Assembly (NCBI GenBank): GCA_023392285.1
Contig: JAEVZK010000104.1
Location: forward strand, 1-12,020
Direction of reading: 5' to 3'
Origin: Armatimonadota bacterium
GTDB lineage: Bacteria > Armatimonadota > Fimbriimonadia > Fimbriimonadales > Fimbriimonadaceae
Length of the DNA: 12,020 nucleotides
Below are positions 6,734-12,020 of this stretch, piece after piece. The notes under the pieces were generated by a model. It did no database searches, was not told where the DNA came from, and worked only from the letters and a program-made list of their open reading frames with translations. Every line of letters begins with the position of its first letter. Position 1 is the stretch's first letter. Position numbers and translations under genes: made by a program.

Positions 6734-7901
6734 GTTCCGGCACCTCCAAAACTCGTGGATCGTATGACACCAACAATGGATGACGATTGACGTTGATACT
6801 AAACACTAGGCCCCATAAGCCTCCTACTCCCAGGAGGGCGAATAAATCCGTCCACGTCGCAGTCATGTAAGGTCGATAGAACGGCTCGATCACGCTGAAT
6901 TGGTCGACGAACCGGATAAGCAGGATGAACCCGGCGCCCCACGCAAGCTTACTCGGTGTTGCCTTGACCGAAGGCGAGAGAAGCGCGAAGAACGGGATGA
7001 AGAATTGACCTAGCACGATCACGAAGCCGAGGTAATTCCAGTGCCCAAGGGACCGATTGATCAGGTAGGTAGTGGTCACCGGCAGGTTGCCGCTCCAGAT
7101 GATCAGATATTGGGAGAAATTCGTATAAGCCCACAACATCGTCAAGGTCAGAAGCATGTTCCCGTAATCCCGAGTGAGATCCGGATTGATAATTCGATTG
7201 TAAGGTGCCTTCTTGGCGTTCAAGCAGACAATGAGGACCGCCATCGCCATGCCCCCAAGTCCCATTGAGCACACAAACCACAATCCGTACATCGTGCTGT
7301 ACCAGTGCGGATCGATCGACATGACCCAATCGGTATAAGCAAGCGTGACGGTTAAGATCAGGAAGACGAGCCCCGGCGATGCCCAGTTTGCCCGCCACTG
7401 CTGCTCTCGGAACTTGCCGCTAGCCTCCTGGAGTTGCACCGAGCGGCGCATTCGGTAGGCATACCAGCCCCAGAGCAGGAAGTAGCCAACGAACCGGAGA
7501 TAGAACCAACTGAAATAGCTGGATCGGTTCTGCAGGATCGGATCGGCATGAACCTGTTCCGCACGAGCCCAAGGATAGAGATACTTCGCTCCGATAAAGA
7601 TCGGAATGAAGAGCACCATCATCAAAAGGAGGTTCTTCCAGCCTCCCCCCGCTTCAAAAAGCCGCAGGAGGCTTAGCCCCCATTTCGCCTGAACGATGTG
7701 CTGCAAAATCGCCATTCCAAAGCAGCCGAGCGTAAGGGTGAGGAATACGATCACTGCGAACAGCGCACTGTGCAGGGTGGTTTCTGGTGCTGAGAGCCCC
7801 AGAATGATCGTGATAATCGTGAAGATCACGCCGATACCGCCGAACATGGCGGCGTACTTCCCTAAGCGGACATCAGCCTGCGGACTCGTGTTCTCGCTCA
7901 C
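6723..7901 (-). CDS. actF: Alternative Complex III subunit ActF (membrane NrfD-like subunit)
   Basis: Second large membrane subunit of quinol:electron acceptor oxidoreductase, related to ActC/NrfD and packed against it; it is thought to contribute to proton pathways rather than to the main quinol site. The 392 residues form about ten hydrophobic segments. Family motifs seen are DWVMSIDPHWYSTMYG (191-206), MLWAYTNFSQYLIIWSGNLP (255-274) and LGHWNYLG followed by a long helix with PSVK. The start is GTG at 7901-7899, forming a GTGA overlap with the actE stop, and is backed by a perfect AGGAGG 6 bases upstream. The C-terminus (HPLLVSYDPRVLEVPEH) is also typical of the family. No heme or Fe-S ligands are present, as expected. 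Confidence 0.94.
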   Translation of the reverse strand: MSENTSPQADVRLGKYAAMFGGIGVIFTIITIILGLSAPETTLHSALFAVIVFLTLTLGCFGMAILQHIVQAKWGLSLLRLFEAGGGWKNLLLMMVLFIPIFIGAKYLYPWARAEQVHADPILQNRSSYFSWFYLRFVGYFLLWGWYAYRMRRSVQLQEASGKFREQQWRANWASPGLVFLILTVTLAYTDWVMSIDPHWYSTMYGLWFVCSMGLGGMAMAVLIVCLNAKKAPYNRIINPDLTRDYGNMLLTLTMLWAYTNFSQYLIIWSGNLPVTTTYLINRSLGHWNYLGFVIVLGQFFIPFFALLSPSVKATPSKLAWGAGFILLIRFVDQFSVIEPFYRPYMTATWTDLFALLGVGGLWGLVFSINVNRHPLLVSYDPRVLEVPEHAH

Positions 7902-8530
7902 CGATTTCCTCCTGACGGCTCCGACTGTCGCAGTTTTTGCATATCTTCGGGTGACAGATCCTTTTCAACAGCGTTCTGGCTGTATTGCAGAACGCGAATG
8001 TAAGCGGCGATTGCCCAACGGTCTCGAGGTTGAACTCGTGAGGCGTAGCTGAACATCGCACCATAACCGTTTGTGATCACATCGTAAAAATGGCCGACCG
8101 GCATCCGGCGTAGGCGGTCGGTATGGTAATCGCCAACTGGTCTGCGCAAGGCAAAACCCCGCTGGGCGATCATGCCGTTTCCGTCTCCAAGCTGTCCATG
8201 ACAAGGTGAACAGTAGATCTCAAACCGATCTTGGCCCCGCAAGATGAGTTGCTTGGTGATTGGCATTGGAATCTGATCTACCAGCTTCCCATCTTTGTAG
8301 CCCGTGTAAAACACCGTATCTTCGCGCAGGTGCCCACGAGCAATGGTTCCCGGAACCAAGGGACGAGAGACCGCTCCGTCTGCAAAGATTTTCGTTCCCG
8401 ACGGGCTCTTTTCCAACGACAGCGGATTGTGATAGCTGGGCTGAACCCACATATCCGTGTGGCAACCCGCCAGCATCAGCCCGAGACCGAGGAAAAGCAG
8501 AGCCTTGGGTCCGATCATTCGATTCCGCAT
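7898..8530 (-). CDS. actE: Alternative Complex III subunit ActE, mono-heme cytochrome c lipoprotein
   Basis: Periplasmic mono-heme cytochrome c that passes electrons from the ACIII core toward the oxidase. The 210-residue precursor has a lipoprotein signal (about 1-22) with lipobox LAGC and Cys23 as the modified residue. After it comes HTDMW, usual for this family, then SRPLVPGTIARG (about 55-66). The heme motif is CSPCHG with Cys107, Cys110 and proximal His111; Met159 in GYGAMFSYA is the likely axial ligand. The start codon overlaps the actD stop by one base (TAATG) with only a weak purine-rich site ahead. Met5 is an alternative start but would leave the signal peptide intact, so the choice hardly matters. 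Confidence 0.95.
   Translation of the reverse strand: MRNRMIGPKALLFLGLGLMLAGCHTDMWVQPSYHNPLSLEKSPSGTKIFADGAVSRPLVPGTIARGHLREDTVFYTGYKDGKLVDQIPMPITKQLILRGQDRFEIYCSPCHGQLGDGNGMIAQRGFALRRPVGDYHTDRLRRMPVGHFYDVITNGYGAMFSYASRVQPRDRWAIAAYIRVLQYSQNAVEKDLSPEDMQKLRQSEPSGGNR
7908..7913 (-). promoter_or_regulatory. Shine-Dalgarno site fixing the GTG start of actF
   Basis: AGGAGG on the minus strand, 6 bases before GTG (7901-7899). It is the strongest ribosome site in the window together with that of actD, and it lies inside the end of actE. It supports GTG as the true actF start and shows that actF can recruit ribosomes on its own as well as by coupling. Confidence 0.8.
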
Positions 8531-9078
8531 TATTTTTCCACCATGCTGACCTGCAGAGGCTGAAGCGTCTCAAGAAATTCCCGTGTGCCTTGGTCATCGA
8601 ACAGGGGATCCTTGGCTTCAACGCAAAGGAAGAAACGATCCTGACTCGCTCGCTCGAAACCGGGAGCGTTGAAGATTGGGTGATATGGCTGGGGCAGCAT
8701 ATTCAGTGCAAGCACACTCAAGAAGGCGCTGATCGCGGCAAAAAGAATCGTGCATTCAAAAGCGATTGGAACCGTCTGGGGCAAAGAGTGCAGCGGTCGT
8801 CCGCCGACGTTCAGCGGATAATCGATGACGGCCGTGTAGTACTGGAGCAGCCAGCCACAGCACCCGCCCGTCAAGCCAGCGAAGAAGACAATGTAGGGGA
8901 TCCGGTTCTCGCGGAAACCGGTCGCCTCGCTCAAGCCGTGAATAGGAAATGGCGAATAGCCCTCGATCTTCTTGTAACCCGCATCCCTTGCCGAACGGGC
9001 GGCTCGAAGCAGATCCTCGGCCTGTTCGAATTCGGCGATGTATCCGTAACGCGGGTCGACAACAGCTTCGTGATGCAT
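8530..9078 (-). CDS. actD: Alternative Complex III subunit ActD (DUF3341)
   Basis: Small membrane subunit of ACIII without cofactors. The 182 residues contain an N-terminal soluble domain with YGYIAEFEQAEDLLRAARSARDAGY (here split as residues 11-24 and 25-35), a typical ferredoxin-like regulatory fold with YSPFPIHGL (41-49), then two transmembrane helices (about 58-83 and 103-127) and a soluble tail with PQPYHPIFN and DRFFLCVEAKDP. These match DUF3341 proteins, always found beside actC and actE. Its ATG overlaps the actC stop by one base (TAATG), and GGAGGTGG (9085-9092) lies upstream, 9 bases from the ATG to its GGAGG core. Confidence 0.94.
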   Translation of the reverse strand: MHHEAVVDPRYGYIAEFEQAEDLLRAARSARDAGYKKIEGYSPFPIHGLSEATGFRENRIPYIVFFAGLTGGCCGWLLQYYTAVIDYPLNVGGRPLHSLPQTVPIAFECTILFAAISAFLSVLALNMLPQPYHPIFNAPGFERASQDRFFLCVEAKDPLFDDQGTREFLETLQPLQVSMVEK

Positions 9079-10493
9079 TATTCGCCACCTCCGATTGGCA
9101 TCGCGGCTGGCTCAGTATCTTTAGAATGGGCAGCCTCTTTGTTGAGCCTGTGGAGCAGATCCTTCATTTCAAACATATTGATGACCGGCATAAATCGAAT
9201 GAACAGCCACATCAGGAAGAAGAACAGACCGATCGTTCCAAAGAACATCGCGAAATCCCAGAACGTGGGGTAATACATCCGGTCCGAGCTTGGAAGATAG
9301 TTCCGTGTCAGAGACATCGGGATGATGACAAACCGTTCGAGCCACATACCGACGTTGGCGAAGAATGCGACCAGCCACACCGCAACGAGATTCTGCCGCA
9401 GCTTCGGCGACCACATGAATTGAGGAATGAGGCCGTTGCACAAGATCAGCGACCAGTAAGCCCATGCATAGGGACCTGTAAACCGCCACCAGAGCAAGGC
9501 GAATTCGCCCTTTTCGCCGGAATACCAACCGTAGAACGCCTCCAGCATGTAGCCGTAGAACACGATCATTCCAGTGGTCAGCATGATCTTGGCCATCCAG
9601 TCGATGTGCCGCATCGTGATCAGCTCTTTCCAACCGTAGATCGCTCTAATTGGAATACCGATATTAAGCACCATGGCGAAGCCGGCGAAGACAGCGCCTG
9701 CGACGAAGTAGGGCGGGAAGACCGTGATGTTCCAGCCGGGTACGATGCCGGTCGCAAAGTCATACGACACGATCGTGTGAACGGAAAGAACCAGAGGAGT
9801 CGAGAGACCCGCCATCAGGAGGTACGCCTGCTCATACCGATGCCAGTGGCGATTCGCGCCACGCCATCCGAGGGATGCGATGGCAAAGAACTTCTTTGCA
9901 AACCCGTTCGTCGCTTTGTCCCGCAGTGTGGCAAAGTCAGGAACCAGGCCGATAAACCAGAAGAGCAGTGAAACCGTGAAGTAAGTGGAGACGGCGAATA
10001 CGTCCCAAACCAGCGGCGAGCGGAACTGTGGCCAGACCGCAAGAATGCTCGGATATGGGAACAGCCAGTACGCAACCCATGGACGACCCGTGTGCAGGAG
10101 CGGATAGAGGCCCGCGCACATAACGGCGAAGATTGTCATGGCCTCCGCGAAGCGGTTGATCGAGTTGCGCCACTGCTGCCGCATCAGCAGCAAGATTGCC
10201 GAGATGAGCGTTCCCGCGTGGCCGATACCGATCCACCAGACGAAGTTGACAATGTCGAATGCCCAACCGGTGGGAATGTTGTTGCCCCAAATGCCGATGC
10301 CTTGGTAAACCAACCAGCCAATCGACACCATGAGCACGTTCACTAGAAGGAACGCGATGCCTATAACCACAAACCAGGGCTTGTGGTTATGGCGGCGCTG
10401 GTCAAGAACGACATTGCCGATCTTTTGGTCGATGGTCGCATAAGTCTGCTGACCTTCGATCAACAATTCGAATTGAGGGTGATCGGTTCTCAT
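9078..10493 (-). CDS. actC: Alternative Complex III subunit ActC (NrfD/PsrC-like quinol-oxidising subunit)
   Basis: Large membrane subunit that binds and oxidises quinol near the periplasmic side and passes electrons to the Fe-S clusters of ActB. The 471 residues contain about ten hydrophobic segments. Residues typical of the quinol pocket and proton path of this family are seen: His92 in GIGHAGT, His134 in LHTGRPW, Asp164 in PLVWDVFAVSTYF and Asp245 in VSYDFATGIVPGW, followed by FPPYFVAGAVFAGFAMVL. Assignment of these residues to quinol binding rests on known ACIII structures, not on this sequence. The ATG is 3 bases past the actB stop, with AAAGG next to it. Subunit identity is supported by the gene order B-C-D-E-F. 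Confidence 0.96.
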   Translation of the reverse strand: MRTDHPQFELLIEGQQTYATIDQKIGNVVLDQRRHNHKPWFVVIGIAFLLVNVLMVSIGWLVYQGIGIWGNNIPTGWAFDIVNFVWWIGIGHAGTLISAILLLMRQQWRNSINRFAEAMTIFAVMCAGLYPLLHTGRPWVAYWLFPYPSILAVWPQFRSPLVWDVFAVSTYFTVSLLFWFIGLVPDFATLRDKATNGFAKKFFAIASLGWRGANRHWHRYEQAYLLMAGLSTPLVLSVHTIVSYDFATGIVPGWNITVFPPYFVAGAVFAGFAMVLNIGIPIRAIYGWKELITMRHIDWMAKIMLTTGMIVFYGYMLEAFYGWYSGEKGEFALLWWRFTGPYAWAYWSLILCNGLIPQFMWSPKLRQNLVAVWLVAFFANVGMWLERFVIIPMSLTRNYLPSSDRMYYPTFWDFAMFFGTIGLFFFLMWLFIRFMPVINMFEMKDLLHRLNKEAAHSKDTEPAAMPIGGGE

Positions 10494-10496
10494 CCT

Positions 10497-12020
10497 TTAA
10501 GCCTTGATCTCCGGGTTCGGGTTTCGAATCTTTCCAAGGTGCGCCGTTCGCGGTCGAGTCTGAAGCTCGGCAAGAACACCATAAGCGCGTTCGTCATTTC
10601 GTATCTTGGATACCGCGCTCTTCTTATCCGCGATGTTGCCAAAGGTGATTGTCTTGGTGGGACAAGCCTGTTGGCAAGCGGTAATGATTTCGCCATCTTT
10701 CGGATCCCTGCCCTGCTTCTTCGCTTCGATTCGCGCGTCATTGATGCGCTGAACGCAGTACGAGCACTTCTCCATGACACCTCGACCCCGAACCGTCACG
10801 TCGGGATTGTTGAGAAGCCGGAGAAGCGGGACTCGAGTCTGGTTTTGGCCGTCTTTGGCCGTGAACTGCTGCTGGTTGTCCGTAAAGTTGAGGTAGTTGA
10901 ACCGGCGAACCTTGTAAGGACAGTTGTTCGAGCAATAGCGGGTTCCAACGCATCGGTTGTAGACCATCTGGTTCAGACCCTCATGGCTGTGCATGGTCGC
11001 CCCAACCGGACAAACCGGTTCGCAAGGCGCCTTTTCGCAATGGACGCACATCATCGGCTGGAACACGTAGGTGGGATTTTCAACTGGGTCCCAATCCTCG
11101 ATCGTGCGATCCCATTTATCTTCGCTTGTGTAATAGCGATCGATTCGCAGCCAATGCATTTCACGTGCGCGCTTGACCTGATCCTTTCCTACAACGGGAA
11201 TGTTGTTTTCGGCTTGGCAGGCTGTCACGCAGGCGTTGCAGCCAATGCAGGTGTTCATGTCGATGGTCATGCCCCACTGGGGTCCATCGTAGTTGAAAAT
11301 TTCGTCTGGGTAGACCGACTGCTCTTCGAGCGTTTGATGCTCTCGCGCGGCATTGACTGGAGCCTCTTCGTGCTCTTTCAGCGATCGATTCTTGCGATAA
11401 TCTTCGATCGTCCCCATGCGGGCGATGTCGCGGCCCTCCATGGAGTGGTGGATCTGCGTGGTGGCGACGGGGTGCGACTGCCGTCCGACCTTCTTCACCT
11501 GAACGTCTCCGGCGACGTTCATCGCCTTGGATGTGCGCAGCTTATAGGCATTGAAGCCAATTTCGTTCGAGATAATGCCAGACTTCCATCGGCCGTATCC
11601 GAAATGAATCGTGATTGAGTTGTCCGGATGGCCTGGCGTCACCCAAGCTGGACCGACCACACTATCTCCTCCGAGCGTCACTTCGACGCCATCTTCACTC
11701 GTCAGATCCAGCGACTGGGCGGTTCGAGGGCTGATGAAAATCGCATTTTCCCAGGTGATCTTGCTTAAAGGTTTAGGAAGCTCTTGAAGCCATCCGATAT
11801 TTGAGTAGCGACCATCCCAGACCGTCGGGTCGTGATGAAAGTTCAACTCGATACCGGTTAGCGACCGAGCCGGAGCGATCGCGCTGATGCTTGCTGCATT
11901 GAACGCGGGTGTCTGTTTTGGATATTTGGTGTTGTGGATCACACCATCGTTTAAGGCGCGATTCCACATCTTATCAAATTCCGAGGCGAAGACCTTGCGA
12001 TTCTTTGTGCTCGCCTGAAC
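10497..12020 (-). CDS. actB: Alternative Complex III subunit ActB, C-terminal Fe-S half (5' truncated by window edge)
   Basis: The peripheral iron-sulfur subunit of ACIII, related to molybdopterin oxidoreductases fused to an Fe-S protein; in ACIIIs the N-terminal domain carries no molybdenum cofactor. The frame is open to base 12020, giving 507 visible residues of about 1000 expected; the start is outside the window, so the ATG at 11969 is not taken as the start. The visible part opens with the end of the MopB-like domain, then four cysteine groups: CIGCNACVTAC (visible 258-268), CVHCEKAPCEPVC (325-337), CVGTRYCSNNC (357-367) and CSYC...CQQAC (419-453). That is 4+4+3+4 = 15 cysteines, matching three [4Fe-4S] and one [3Fe-4S] cluster as known for ACIII. 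It stops at TAA 10497-10499, 3 bases before actC. Confidence 0.96.
   Translation of the reverse strand, partial: VQASTKNRKVFASEFDKMWNRALNDGVIHNTKYPKQTPAFNAASISAIAPARSLTGIELNFHHDPTVWDGRYSNIGWLQELPKPLSKITWENAIFISPRTAQSLDLTSEDGVEVTLGGDSVVGPAWVTPGHPDNSITIHFGYGRWKSGIISNEIGFNAYKLRTSKAMNVAGDVQVKKVGRQSHPVATTQIHHSMEGRDIARMGTIEDYRKNRSLKEHEEAPVNAAREHQTLEEQSVYPDEIFNYDGPQWGMTIDMNTCIGCNACVTACQAENNIPVVGKDQVKRAREMHWLRIDRYYTSEDKWDRTIEDWDPVENPTYVFQPMMCVHCEKAPCEPVCPVGATMHSHEGLNQMVYNRCVGTRYCSNNCPYKVRRFNYLNFTDNQQQFTAKDGQNQTRVPLLRLLNNPDVTVRGRGVMEKCSYCVQRINDARIEAKKQGRDPKDGEIITACQQACPTKTITFGNIADKKSAVSKIRNDERAYGVLAELQTRPRTAHLGKIRNPNPEIKA

Noticed and set aside
8260..9971. Two long overlapping plus-strand open frames opposite actC, actD and actE
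   Set aside because: They overlap each other and three recognised genes on the other strand, and their translations are rich in His, Arg and Pro as typical of antisense frames.
10383..11618. Long plus-strand open frame (411 codons) opposite actB/actC
   Set aside because: It is antisense to well-supported Fe-S and NrfD-like coding sequence, and its translation has no recognisable domain or family pattern. Open antisense frames are expected in this codon usage.
11967..11969. ATG as the start of actB
   Set aside because: The frame continues to the window edge and the residues after it belong to the middle of a ~1000-residue ActB; the missing N-terminal domain must lie upstream.
1262..12020. 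Search for mobile elements, CRISPR arrays, tRNA genes or direct repeats
   Set aside because: No transposase-like frame, no regularly spaced repeats, no tRNA-like cloverleaf and no gene-free stretch that could hold them was seen; the region is an uninterrupted housekeeping respiratory operon.

Overview
The window is the downstream half of a large aerobic respiratory gene cluster, plus the end of a convergent TCA-cycle gene. Ten complete genes and one truncated gene lie on the minus strand and encode an Alternative Complex III (ACIII, quinol:electron acceptor oxidoreductase) followed by a caa3-type, heme-copper cytochrome c oxidase. On the plus strand, at the left edge, is the C-terminal part of an AcnA-type aconitase. 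There is no mobile element, CRISPR array, tRNA or rRNA, and no gene-free stretch longer than about 75 bases.

Reading in the direction of transcription (right to left), the order is: actB (C-terminal iron-sulfur half; the N-terminus is outside the window), actC (NrfD-like membrane quinol subunit), actD (DUF3341), actE (mono-heme cytochrome c lipoprotein), actF (second membrane subunit), an unnamed 167-residue single-span membrane protein, a SCO/SenC copper chaperone, then oxidase subunits II (CuA plus fused cytochrome c), I, III and IV. Neighbouring genes overlap by 1 to 11 bases or are separated by 2 to 3 bases, so this looks like one polycistronic, translationally coupled transcript whose promoter lies to the right of the window. 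It ends in a GC-rich inverted repeat shared with the end of acnA.

The genes form one electron path: quinol is oxidised at ActC/ActB, electrons pass through the Fe-S and heme subunits to the ActE-type cytochrome or to the cytochrome c domain fused to subunit II, then to CuA, heme a and the heme a3-CuB site that reduces O2. SCO would deliver copper to CuA. ACIII and caa3 oxidases encoded together are known to form supercomplexes, which is the likely arrangement here.

The organism is an aerobic, Gram-negative-type bacterium: it has a lipoprotein cytochrome and ACIII instead of a bc1 complex. GC content looks to be in the mid-fifties by eye. Acidobacteriota, Armatimonadota, Gemmatimonadota or Planctomycetota would all fit; the sequence alone does not let me choose. 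I do not see a wholly new system. The points most worth a second look are the apparent loss of all three Mg/Mn-site ligands at the subunit I/II interface, the unnamed 167-residue protein, and the histidine-rich N-termini on three proteins of the cluster.
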